From contig NZ_JAFCJM010000014.1 in NCBI RefSeq assembly GCF_018130955.1, positions 1 through 64,000 of the forward strand: a stretch of DNA of 64,000 nucleotides, in the 5' to 3' direction. Below, piece after piece: positions 45,782-53,822 of this stretch; positions within the stretch are counted from its first letter, which is position 1; each line of letters starts with the position of its first letter. The position numbers were made by a program, and so were the translations under genes. This DNA comes from Bradyrhizobium liaoningense (GTDB lineage: Bacteria > Pseudomonadota > Alphaproteobacteria > Rhizobiales > Xanthobacteraceae). The notes below the pieces were generated by a model. The model was not told the DNA's origin. It searched no databases and saw only the letters and a program-made list of their open reading frames with translations.

Positions 45782-46768
45782 ATGGCCCTCCCCGCCGCCC
45801 TCGAACTGGTCGCCGTCACCAAGCGCTACGACACCACGCTGGCGGTCGACGCCGTCAACCTGAAGATCCCGGCCGGCACCTATTGCTGCCTGCTCGGCCC
45901 GTCCGGCTGCGGCAAGACATCGACGCTGCGGATGATCGCGGGCCACGAGGCGGTCAGCGCGGGCGACATTATCCTGGGCGCCCAGAACGTCACCGACCTG
46001 CCGCCGGCCGATCGCGGGACGGCGATGATGTTTCAGTCCTACGCCCTGTTTCCGCACCTCTCCGTCATCGACAATGTCGCCTTCGCGCTGAAGATGCGCG
46101 GCATCGACAAGCCGACGCGCCACAAGCGGGCCGGCGAGCTGCTCGAGCTCGTGGCGATGAGCCAGTATGCGGGCCGCCTGCCGGCGCAGCTCTCCGGCGG
46201 CCAGCAGCAGCGCGTCGCGCTCGCCCGCGCCCTCATCACCGAGCCGCAGATCCTCCTGCTCGACGAGCCGCTCTCCGCGCTCGACCCTTTCCTGCGCGTC
46301 AGGATGCGCGGTGAGTTGAAGCGGCTGCAGCGCGAGCTCGGCATCAGCTTCATCCAGGTCACGCACGGCCAGGAGGAAGCGATGGCGCTCGCCGACCACA
46401 TCGTGGTGATGAACCACGGCAAGATCGAGCAGCAGGGCACGGCCCGCGAGATCTTCCATCATCCCCGCACCGAATTCGTCGCGCGCTTCATCGGCGGCCA
46501 CAACGTGCTCAGCGACGCGGGCCAGCTCATCGCCGTGCGCGCCGATCAACTTGGCATCGTGCCGTTCACTGACGGCGCGTTCGGCGCGCCGGCGCTGCTG
46601 ACCCAGACCGAGTACCAGGGCTCCTACGTCGCCGTGTCGCTGACGCTCGACGACGGCACCGCCCTGTTCTCCCACGTTCCCGAGGCCACCTTCGACGTCA
46701 ACCCCTTCCGTCCGGGTGATCGCGTGCTGGCCACCTGGGATCCCGCCAAGGCGCAACGCCTGCAATAG
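45782..46768 (+). CDS. ABC transporter ATP-binding protein, PotA type
   Basis: This 328-residue ATPase has Walker A GPSGCGKTS (39-47), the signature [15 protein letters not shown], Walker B ILLLDEPLSALD and a C-terminal TOBE-like region (residues about 250-328). It is the first gene of a five-gene operon with a binding protein, two permeases and a racemase, and belongs to the spermidine/putrescine-type group. AGGA precedes ATG. Confidence 0.95.
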   Translation: MALPAALELVAVTKRYDTTLAVDAVNLKIPAGTYCCLLGPSGCGKTSTLRMIAGHEAVSAGDIILGAQNVTDLPPADRGTAMMFQSYALFPHLSVIDNVAFALKMRGIDKPTRHKRAGELLELVAMSQYAGRLPAQLSGGQQQRVALARALITEPQILLLDEPLSALDPFLRVRMRGELKRLQRELGISFIQVTHGQEEAMALADHIVVMNHGKIEQQGTAREIFHHPRTEFVARFIGGHNVLSDAGQLIAVRADQLGIVPFTDGAFGAPALLTQTEYQGSYVAVSLTLDDGTALFSHVPEATFDVNPFRPGDRVLATWDPAKAQRLQ

Positions 46769-46808
46769 CCCATCGTTCGTGAAAATGCGCAACAGAGGAG
46801 TGACTGAT

Positions 46809-48098
46809 ATGACCGAGACGACCAGAAGGAAAGGCCTCAGCCGCCGCACGCTCTTGAAGGGCACCGCGGGTCTCGCGGGCCTTGCCGCCGGATCCGGCGC
46901 CATCACCGGCTTTCCTTACGTGATGTCGGCCGATCCGAAGGTGCTGCGCTATCTCGGCACCGCCGTGAACGAGGGCGACGACATCTCGAAGCAGTGCCTG
47001 AAGGACACCGGCATCAAGATCGAATACATCACCGCCACCACCGACGACGTCACCAAGCGCGTGATGACCCAGCCGAACTCCTTCGACGTGCTGGACACCG
47101 AATATTTCTCGCTGAAGAAGCTCGTGCCTTCCGGCAACATCCTCGCCCTCGACGCCAAGAAGATCAAAGAGTTCGACAACATCACGCCCGTCTTCACCAA
47201 GGGCATGACGCCCGGCGGCAAGAAGATCGGCAACCAGGGCACCGCACCCTGGAAGGTGCTCTATCTCGAAGGCAAGGACTCCAAGAAGTTCGCGACGTCG
47301 GCGACCGAGTTCGTGACGCTGATTCCGACCGTCTACAACGCCGATACGCTCGGCATCCGTCCCGATCTCATCAAGCGCCCGATCTCGTCCTGGGCCGAGC
47401 TGCTCAACCCGGAATTCAAGGGCAAGGCCTCGATCCTCAACATTCCCTCGATCGGCATCATGGATGCCGCGATGGTCGTCGAAGCCACCGGCAAATACAA
47501 ATATGCCGACAAGGGCAACATGACCAAGGAAGAGATCGATCTCACCATGAAGGTGCTGACCGAGGCCAAGAAGGCCGGCCAATTCCGCGCCTTCTGGAAG
47601 GACTTCAACGAGAGCGTCAACCTGATGGCCGCGGGCGAGACCGTCATCCAGTCGATGTGGTCGCCGGCCGTGACCAAGGTGCGCTCGATGGGCATCCCCT
47701 GCACCTTCCAGCCGCTGAAGGAAGGCTATCGCTCCTGGGCCTCGGGCTTCTGCGTCTCCAAGGGCGTGTCGGGTGCCAAGCTCGACTGGGCCTATGAGTT
47801 CGTCAACTGGTTCCTGTCCGGCTACGCCGGCGCCTATCTCAACCGCCAGGGCTACTACTCGGCCGTGCTCTCGACCGCGAAGGCGCACATGGAGCCTTAC
47901 GAGTGGGCCTACTGGATGGAAGGCAAGCCCGCCGAAAAGGACATCAAGGCGCCCGACGGCTCGCTGCTCGAGAAGGCCGGCGCGGTGCGCGACGGCGGCT
48001 CCTACGAGGACCGCATGGGCGGCGTCGCCTGCTGGAACGCTGTCATGGACGAGAACGACTACATGGTCCGCAAGTGGAATGAGTTCATCGCTGCGTGA
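46809..48098 (+). CDS. ABC transporter substrate-binding protein, PotD-like
   Basis: This 429-residue protein has a Tat-type signal (SRRTLLKGTAGLAGLAAGSG) and the extracellular binding-protein fold of the PotD/iron family (DTEYFSLKKLVPSG and NPEFKGKASILNIPSIG). GAGGAG lies upstream of ATG 46809. It lies 40 bp after the ATPase gene and overlaps the start of the permease gene by one base (TGATG). It would be Tat-exported, which is uncommon for this family and may point to a bound cofactor or to fast folding. Confidence 0.93.
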   Translation: MTETTRRKGLSRRTLLKGTAGLAGLAAGSGAITGFPYVMSADPKVLRYLGTAVNEGDDISKQCLKDTGIKIEYITATTDDVTKRVMTQPNSFDVLDTEYFSLKKLVPSGNILALDAKKIKEFDNITPVFTKGMTPGGKKIGNQGTAPWKVLYLEGKDSKKFATSATEFVTLIPTVYNADTLGIRPDLIKRPISSWAELLNPEFKGKASILNIPSIGIMDAAMVVEATGKYKYADKGNMTKEEIDLTMKVLTEAKKAGQFRAFWKDFNESVNLMAAGETVIQSMWSPAVTKVRSMGIPCTFQPLKEGYRSWASGFCVSKGVSGAKLDWAYEFVNWFLSGYAGAYLNRQGYYSAVLSTAKAHMEPYEWAYWMEGKPAEKDIKAPDGSLLEKAGAVRDGGSYEDRMGGVACWNAVMDENDYMVRKWNEFIAA

Positions 48099-49057
48099 TG
48101 ACCACCTCGGATGAAATACTGCAAGAAGGATCCCCGGGCGTGACCCGGGGATCCCCGAAGGCACAGGCGTCGCTGAGGCCGCGCCTGTCGCCCTCCTTCG
48201 TGTCCTGGCTCCAGGCCGGGCCGATGATGCTGGTGTTTCTCGCCTTCTTCCTGATCCCGCTGGTGTTCGTGGTGATCGTGTCCTTCTGGGACTACAATGA
48301 ATACCAGTTGCTGCCGGCCTTCTCCGGGCGCGGCTATACCGACACGTTCGAAGGCTGCATCGACAAGCTGCCCGAGCTCTGCACGATCGGCCGCACCTAT
48401 GTGATGACGCTGAAGCTCTGCTTCATGGTCTGGGCGATCACGCTGTTCATCGGCTTCTGGGTCGCCTACTTCCTCGCCTTCCACGTCAAGTCCAAGACCT
48501 GGCAGATGGGGCTCTCGCTACTCTGCACGATCCCGTTCTGGACCTCCAACGTCATCCGCATGATCGCGTGGATTCCGCTGCTCGGCCGCAACGGCCTGGT
48601 GAACTCCGGCCTCGTCAAGGCGGGGCTGATCAACCACCCGGTCGAATGGCTGCTGTTCTCCGAATTCTCCGTGGTGCTGGCGCTCGTGCACCTCTTCACC
48701 TTCTTCATGGTGGTGCCGATCTTCAATTCGATGGTGCGCATCGACAAGTCGCTGATCGAAGCGGCCTACGACGCGGGCGCATCCGACTTCCAGACGCTTG
48801 TCAACGTCATCATCCCGCTCTCAAAACCCGGCATCGTGATCGGCTCGATCTTCGTCATCACCATCGTGATGGGCGATTTCATCACCATCGGCGTGATGGG
48901 CGGCCAGCAGATCGCCGCTGCCGGCAAGATCATCGAGACGCGGGTGAACGCGCTGCAATTCCCGGCTGCGGCGGCGAATGCCGTGATCCTGCTCGTCATT
49001 ACGTTCCTGATCATCACCATGATGTCGCGTATCGTCGACATCAAGAAGGAGCTGTAG
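48098..49057 (+). CDS. ABC transporter permease, PotB type
   Basis: This 319-residue inner-membrane protein has six helices and the EAA loop (SLIEAAYDAGASDFQTLVNV). It starts at ATG 48098 within the TGATG of the preceding gene, so translation is coupled. The N-terminal 36 residues are polar and encoded in part by a perfect inverted repeat (see 48128-48154). Confidence 0.94.
   Translation: MTTSDEILQEGSPGVTRGSPKAQASLRPRLSPSFVSWLQAGPMMLVFLAFFLIPLVFVVIVSFWDYNEYQLLPAFSGRGYTDTFEGCIDKLPELCTIGRTYVMTLKLCFMVWAITLFIGFWVAYFLAFHVKSKTWQMGLSLLCTIPFWTSNVIRMIAWIPLLGRNGLVNSGLVKAGLINHPVEWLLFSEFSVVLALVHLFTFFMVVPIFNSMVRIDKSLIEAAYDAGASDFQTLVNVIIPLSKPGIVIGSIFVITIVMGDFITIGVMGGQQIAAAGKIIETRVNALQFPAAAANAVILLVITFLIITMMSRIVDIKKEL
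48128..48154 (+). repeat. Intragenic perfect hairpin
   Basis: GGATCCCCGGG and CCCGGGGATCC form an 11-bp perfect stem with a 5-nt loop, inside codons 11-19 of the PotB-type permease. The hairpin would form in the mRNA about 30 nt after the coupled start, and the translated part reads GSPGVTRGSP. Its core (CCCGGG-N5-CCCGGG) resembles that of the palindromic repeat at 23264-23349. Confidence 0.7.
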
Positions 49058-49060
49058 ACG

Positions 49061-49939
49061 ATGAAGGAGGGACGCCCGCGCAGTTTCTACGTGCTCGCAA
49101 TCTTCTTCGCGGCCTATGTGCTGTTCCTTTATGGCCCGATGATCGCGATCTACATCCTGTCGTTCCAGGGACCGTCGGGCGGCCTCACCTTCCCGATGAA
49201 CGGCGTATCGACCTTCTGGATCGCAAAGCTGTTCCAAGGCACCGGGATCGTCGATCTCGGCGCGGCCTTCCGCCGCTCGCTGCTGCTCGGCATCATTGTG
49301 ATGATCGTCACGGTCGTGCTGTCGGTCGCCGCCGGCATGGCCTTCCGCAGGAGGTTCAAGGCGCAGAGCATCCTGTTCTACTCCGCGATCGCCAGCCTCA
49401 TCGTGCCCTCGATCATCACCTCGCTCGGCATATCCCTTGAATTCCGCATCATCGACGATCTGATCAAGGCGCATTGGCACGAGAACTTTGAGACCTCGAT
49501 GGGCCTGCTCACCTCCGGGCTTGGCGCGCATCTGACATGGACGCTGCCGTTCGGCCTGCTCATCATGTTCGCGATCTTCAACCGTTTTGATCCGAGGCTC
49601 GAGGAAGCCGCCCGCGATCTCGGTGCGACGCCGTGGCAAACCTTCCGTCATGTCGTGCTGCCGATCATCCTGCCCTCCGTGATCGGCATTGGACTGTTCG
49701 GCTTCACGCTGTCCTGGGACGAGCTCGCGCGCTCGAGCCAGGCAATCGGGGCAGTGAATACATTGCCGCTCGATCTTCAGGGCCTCACCACGACAGTGAC
49801 GAACCCTGACATCTATGCGCTCGGCACCGTGATCTCGGCCGTCTCGTTCACGGTGATCACCCTTGCGCTCGGCACCATCCACGTGCTGAACAAGCGGCAG
49901 GCGGCCAAAGGCTCGGACGCTGGCAAGGGGCTTGTCTGA
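49061..49939 (+). CDS. ABC transporter permease, PotC type
   Basis: This 292-residue six-helix permease has the EAA loop in RLEEAARDLGATPWQTFRHV. It lies 3 bp after the PotB-type gene and 5 bp before the racemase gene, so the five genes form one operon. It pairs with the PotB-type permease in the membrane. Confidence 0.94.
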   Translation: MKEGRPRSFYVLAIFFAAYVLFLYGPMIAIYILSFQGPSGGLTFPMNGVSTFWIAKLFQGTGIVDLGAAFRRSLLLGIIVMIVTVVLSVAAGMAFRRRFKAQSILFYSAIASLIVPSIITSLGISLEFRIIDDLIKAHWHENFETSMGLLTSGLGAHLTWTLPFGLLIMFAIFNRFDPRLEEAARDLGATPWQTFRHVVLPIILPSVIGIGLFGFTLSWDELARSSQAIGAVNTLPLDLQGLTTTVTNPDIYALGTVISAVSFTVITLALGTIHVLNKRQAAKGSDAGKGLV

Positions 49940-49944
49940 TCGCG

Positions 49945-50676
49945 ATGCGGCTGCACATCGTCAATCCCAACACGACGGCGTCGATGACGGCGAAGATCGC
50001 GACCGCCGCCCGTGCCGTCGCGCTCCCCGACACCATGATCGATGCACGCCAGCCCGATATGGGACCGGTCTCGATCGAAGGATTTTACGACGAAGCGTTC
50101 GCCGTTCCGGGCATGCTCGGATGTATCCGCGATGCCGATCGCGATGGCGCGGACGCCCACATCATCGCCTGCTTCGACGACACCGGCCTCGACGCCGCGC
50201 GTGCTGCGGCCAAGGCGCCGGTGATCGGCATCGGCGAAGCCGCCTTCCACATGGCAAGCCTGATCGCCGCGCGCTTTGCCGTGGTCACGACACTCGGCGT
50301 CTCGATCGTGCCGATCGAGCACAATTTGCAGAAGTACGGCCTTCTTGCGCGCTGCGCCCGCGTCCGCGCCGCCGAGGTGCCGGTGCTGGCACTCGAGGAG
50401 CGCAATTCGGATGCGCTGGGCAAGATCGCCGCCGAGATCACAGCGGCGATGCGCGATGACCGGGCCGAGGCCATCGTGCTCGGCTGCGCCGGCATGGCGG
50501 ATCTTGCCGGCGAGCTCGCGGCCAAACACGGCCTGCCGGTGGTCGATGGGGTCGCCGCGGCGGTGACGCTGGCCGAGGGCCTAGTGCGGCTGGGGCTCAA
50601 GACCTCCAGGCTCGGGCCCTACGCGGCGCCGGGCACCAAGACCTATGCGGGCTTGTTCTCCCGGTTTCAGCCGTGA
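49945..50676 (+). CDS. Asp/Glu/hydantoin racemase family protein
   Basis: This 243-residue cytoplasmic protein belongs to the cofactor-independent racemase superfamily. The two catalytic cysteines are visible in IIACFDDTGLDAA and IVLGCAGMADL, at the positions used for proton abstraction from either face. The start (LHIVNPNTTASMT) is typical of the hydantoin/allantoin racemase branch. Its place at the end of a Pot-type ABC operon suggests the imported compound is a chiral amide, hydantoin or ureide. Specificity is not settled by sequence. Confidence 0.92.
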   Translation: MRLHIVNPNTTASMTAKIATAARAVALPDTMIDARQPDMGPVSIEGFYDEAFAVPGMLGCIRDADRDGADAHIIACFDDTGLDAARAAAKAPVIGIGEAAFHMASLIAARFAVVTTLGVSIVPIEHNLQKYGLLARCARVRAAEVPVLALEERNSDALGKIAAEITAAMRDDRAEAIVLGCAGMADLAGELAAKHGLPVVDGVAAAVTLAEGLVRLGLKTSRLGPYAAPGTKTYAGLFSRFQP

Positions 50677-50861
50677 ACACGGCCAGGAAACCCCTGGAAC
50701 GGGGCCATTTTCGCCGGCGGACGCCCGGCTGCCGGAGTTTTTGGTCCTTTAGCCTCGTTTTCGACCCATTCCTTGCCGAAATGTAACTTTTTCGGGACGT
50801 CCCGGCTGCCCACGCGCTGCCGGTCTTTGCCGCATAGGTCTTGTTTGGGGCTTTGTCTGGG

Positions 50862-51365
50862 ATGATCGACCGCGCGCCCGCCGAACCGCAAAGCAATGCC
50901 TTCAGCCGTATCGGCGCCCAGCCGATTGCGCTGACGGCCGCGGCACTTTTCCTGCTCATCGCCGGCGTCACCTCGATTGCGATCTGGCGCGCTTATACCG
51001 GTGCAACGCCGGAAACCGACCGCATGGTTGCGTCGCGGCAGCTCCAGGCCCGCACCGCCCAGGCCTCAGAACAGCTCGTGGAAAAGACCAGGGGACTGGA
51101 GGCCACCCAGCAGGAATCGATCGACCAGCTCCAGGTCGTGCAGGACCAGCTTCAGACGGTCCGCCGCCTGCTCGCGGCGCAGCAGTCCGATACCAAGCGG
51201 CTGTCCGAACAGGTCGCGAGCCTGAACGAATCCATCGACGGGCTTCGGAAATCCTTCGCCAGCGCCCAGACCAGCGAACCCGAGACGCCGACCGTGACCC
51301 GGCGCAAGCCGGTCCGCCACCGCGGCTATGCCAGTGCCCGCAAGAGAGGCAAGTCGCGCGGCTGA
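50862..51365 (+). CDS. Membrane-anchored coiled-coil protein
   Basis: This 167-residue protein has one transmembrane helix (about 22-42, IALTAAALFLLIAGVTSIAIW) followed by a long heptad region (about 55-135: EQLVEKTRGLEATQQESIDQ and further). It ends in a very basic tail (TRRKPVRHRGYASARKRGKSRG). It is probably an inner-membrane protein with a periplasmic or cytoplasmic coiled coil. ATG 50862 follows GTCTGG; an upstream TTG at 50841 is possible. No family was recognised. Confidence 0.7.
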   Translation: MIDRAPAEPQSNAFSRIGAQPIALTAAALFLLIAGVTSIAIWRAYTGATPETDRMVASRQLQARTAQASEQLVEKTRGLEATQQESIDQLQVVQDQLQTVRRLLAAQQSDTKRLSEQVASLNESIDGLRKSFASAQTSEPETPTVTRRKPVRHRGYASARKRGKSRG

Positions 51366-51480
51366 TTCGCGCGGTGACTAATTTTTGCCGCTTGTGAACT
51401 GGATCACACTTCCCTGTGTGATTCCGGGTCATGCTTGGGTTCACCGGATGGCGTGAGCCGATTTCAATATCCGGGGCTGG

Positions 51481-51523
51481 CAAGGTCGTTGACGGTATAT
51501 TGCGTCAACGGCCTTGTTCTTTT
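51481..51523 (+). terminator. Terminator-like hairpin
   Basis: CAAGGTCGTTGACG (51481-51494) and CGTCAACGGCCTTG (51503-51516) pair over 14 bases with one G-U wobble and an 8-nt loop; TTCTTTT follows. It is 115 bp after the coiled-coil gene and can terminate it. The rest of the 302-bp gap (51366-51667) shows no gene. Confidence 0.75.
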
Positions 51524-51667
51524 AGGCGCCAGCCCCGCCCTACTTCCCCCACAGACCTTGAATGCGATGCAGCCGCCAGCTCCTTGGCGTCATGACACGC
51601 TTCCGCACCAGATGTGGCAAGCTGCGAGCCGTGCCAGGCGACACGGGCGAACCGGCAAGAGGCGGCC

Positions 51668-51889
51668 ATGCGCAAGTTGATCGAATTCGACGACGACACG
51701 CTCGACAAGCTCAAGCAGCTCGGACGCGATCGTGCGAAGACGCTCCAGGAGTTGACGGATGAGGCGATCGCCGATCTCCTGAAGAAGCATGGCGTGCCGC
51801 GCGATCTCAGGGACGCACTGCGCAAGAGCGCGAAGCTCGATCGAACGATCTCAGGATCTGCATCCCGAAAGACGAGAACGACACGTTGA
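51668..51889 (+). CDS. Ribbon-helix-helix-type small protein
   Basis: This 73-residue protein (MRKLIEFDDDTLDKLKQLGR onward, then TLQELTDEAIADLLKKHGVP) fits a ribbon-helix-helix DNA-binding fold like that of many type II antitoxins. No toxin-like partner is next to it; the following gene is on the opposite strand. It has GAGG before ATG. It could be an orphan antitoxin or a stand-alone regulator. Confidence 0.7.
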   Translation: MRKLIEFDDDTLDKLKQLGRDRAKTLQELTDEAIADLLKKHGVPRDLRDALRKSAKLDRTISGSASRKTRTTR

Positions 51890-51898
51890 GGCAAGGCC

Positions 51899-52429
51899 TC
51901 ATCCGATCCGCTTCAATCCCTTCGTGAAGCGCGGGCCGTTGGCGACATAGAAGCGCGCGGCACTGCCCATCTTCTGGACCTGCGTATCATCGAGCGTGCG
52001 GATCACGCGCGCCGGCGAGCCGATGATGAGGGAGCGCTCGGGAAATTCCTTGCCTTCGGTGATGACCGAGCCTGCGCCGACGATGCTGTTGCGGCCAATC
52101 CGCGCGCCGTTCATCACGATCGAGCCCATGCCGACCAGCGCGCCGTCCTCCAGCGTACAGCCGTGCAGGATGACGTTGTGGCCGACGGTGCAGCTCTTGC
52201 CGATGACGAGCGGAAAGCCGAGATCGGTGTGGCAGGTCGATCCGTCCTGGACGTTAGAGCTTTCGCCGATTTCGATCCACTCATTGTCGCCGCGCAGCAC
52301 CGCGCCGAACCAGACGCTGGCGCCCGGCTTCAGGCGCACGCGGCCGATCACGGTTGCGGTTTCCGCGATGAAGTAATTTCCGTCGGCTGGAAGATCGGGC
52401 GCCTGCCCGTCGAGTTCGTAGATCGCCAT
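51899..52429 (-). CDS. Gamma-carbonic anhydrase family protein
   Basis: This 176-residue left-handed beta-helix protein has hexapeptide repeats. The zinc-binding His set of the gamma-class/PaaY group appears in DGSTCHTD and [11 protein letters not shown]. The usual substrate is CO2 or a CoA-linked intermediate; many such proteins are annotated as carbonic anhydrase without proof. ATG 52429 has AGGAGA upstream. The 3' end lies 9 bp from the convergent RHH gene. Confidence 0.9.
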   Translation of the reverse strand: MAIYELDGQAPDLPADGNYFIAETATVIGRVRLKPGASVWFGAVLRGDNEWIEIGESSNVQDGSTCHTDLGFPLVIGKSCTVGHNVILHGCTLEDGALVGMGSIVMNGARIGRNSIVGAGSVITEGKEFPERSLIIGSPARVIRTLDDTQVQKMGSAARFYVANGPRFTKGLKRIG

Positions 52430-52475
52430 CAAGGTCTCCTGTCAGAAGACCTATAGCAAAGGGCAAAGCGCCCTG

Positions 52476-52805
52476 TCAGCCCAGCACGCCCGTCGCGCGC
52501 AGCGTCATCAGGAAGAAGGTGCCGCTCATCATGCTCCAGAAGCCCGCGATGATGGTGGCCATCATCACGAATTCGAAGCGGCGGTTCTCCAGCCGCGCAC
52601 CGCGCAGCGTGTTGCGCATGATGATGAAGGGCGCCGCGAACACCAGGAACGGCACGGCGGCAAACGTCTTCGGCGCCACGCCCTGCTGCAACAGCCCGAA
52701 GCCGGCGGGCCGCGTCGCAAAAACCTGGAATCCGCTGACCAGCGCCCCCGCAAGCGCGAACCCGATGCAGATCGAGAACAGGGAATTCAACGCCTCAGGT
52801 GACAT
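52476..52805 (-). CDS. Small multi-span membrane protein
   Basis: This 109-residue protein has three hydrophobic helices: ALNSLFSICIGFALAGALVS, TFAAVPFLVFAAPFIIM and MMATIIAGFWSMMSGTFFLM. The conserved-looking loop NTLRGARLENRRFEF separates helices 2 and 3. It is a Rhizobiales-type protein of unknown function (I recall a DUF6949-like family, not certain). The CtrA-consensus box at 52880 lies 75 bp upstream of its start. Confidence 0.65.
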   Translation of the reverse strand: MSPEALNSLFSICIGFALAGALVSGFQVFATRPAGFGLLQQGVAPKTFAAVPFLVFAAPFIIMRNTLRGARLENRRFEFVMMATIIAGFWSMMSGTFFLMTLRATGVLG

Positions 52806-52879
52806 CAGAAGGGTTCCGCCAATACGCAACGCGACGCGCCCACCTGTGACAAAAAGTACGGCTCCGCGCCAGATTATCC

Positions 52880-52894
52880 TTAAGGAAAGGTTAA
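52880..52894. promoter_or_regulatory. Perfect CtrA-consensus box between divergent genes
   Basis: TTAA-N7-TTAA is present exactly (spacer GGAAAGG). It lies 75 bp before the start of the minus-strand membrane protein gene and 135 bp before the plus-strand gene at 53029, so either or both could be CtrA targets. Confidence 0.6.
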
Positions 52895-53028
52895 CGCGGA
52901 GCGGCCCAGCGGCCACCCACGCCGCATGCCCGGAATGCTCCGCGAATGGGCCGCCCCATGGCATATTCGCCCCTGATTCGTCGGCCAGCGGCCGACTTCC
53001 CGGACAAGGCGCATTTTCCAGCTCAGCG

Positions 53029-53733
53029 ATGACGGTGTTCTCGGCAACCTCCCCCCGCAACGGCCGCGCCCGGACGCACATGCTGCCGATCGCGGTGGGC
53101 GGCGCCTTTGCGGCGGCCGCGCTTGCGCTGGTCGCCTATCTGTTGTGGCCGACCTGGGGCACGGTGGTCGGGGCCAGCGCGCCGGAAAAACTGCCGGTCA
53201 GCGTCGGCAACACGCTGTTCAACGTGCCGACCGCGGCGATCAGGATGAAGATCCAGCGTCACTCCGGGCCGCAGGAGCGCATCGACCTCGACTTCCTCTA
53301 TCCCTCGCTCGAAGCACCGGGCGCGCCGAAGCACGTCACGGCCGAAAGCGTTGATGCGACGATGCAGCCGATCGACCGCATCTTCCTCTCGATCTCGGCG
53401 CATCACGATGCGCTGGCGCCGGAAGCGCGCGTTGCCACCATCTATCCGCGCTATCTCGATCGCGCGCCGGGCTCAGCGGATGACGGGCTGACGCTGCGCA
53501 AATTCCGCACCGAGACGCCCTATGGCAGCGAGGACCTGTTCTCCGCCGCAAGCCCGCCGCTGAACGCGCGCTGCACGCGCGATGCGGCGACACCCGGGAT
53601 GTGCCTTTCCGAGCGCCGCATCGGCGGCGCCGACCTCACCTTCCGCTTTCCGCGAAGCTGGCTCGGCAATTGGCGCGAGGTGGCGGACGCGATGGAGAAG
53701 CTGACGGCGCAGTTGCGAGGGCCGAAAAGCTGA
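53029..53733 (+). CDS. Membrane-anchored protein of unknown function
   Basis: This 234-residue protein has one N-terminal transmembrane helix (LPIAVGGAFAAAALALVAYLLW) and a periplasmic domain of about 180 residues with YPSLEAPGAPKHVTAESVDA, FLSISAHHDALAPEARVATI and FRFPRSWLGNWREVADAMEK. No known domain was recognised. ATG 53029 begins MTVFSATSPRNGRARTHMLP; a later start is possible. The CtrA-like box upstream could regulate it. Confidence 0.65.
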   Translation: MTVFSATSPRNGRARTHMLPIAVGGAFAAAALALVAYLLWPTWGTVVGASAPEKLPVSVGNTLFNVPTAAIRMKIQRHSGPQERIDLDFLYPSLEAPGAPKHVTAESVDATMQPIDRIFLSISAHHDALAPEARVATIYPRYLDRAPGSADDGLTLRKFRTETPYGSEDLFSAASPPLNARCTRDAATPGMCLSERRIGGADLTFRFPRSWLGNWREVADAMEKLTAQLRGPKS

Positions 53734-53822
53734 GCGGAACCAAAAGCTGCGAAAACAACCCCATGCAAAGTAGCCGGCGACGCCGGCTAAATCGCGCGTC
53801 TTTCCGAAAATCGCCTGATGGA

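Noticed and set aside
44804..46906. Minus-strand frame of 700 codons joined to the GntR gene
   Set aside because: The upstream part runs antisense through the PotA-type ATPase gene; only the last 240 codons form the GntR protein.
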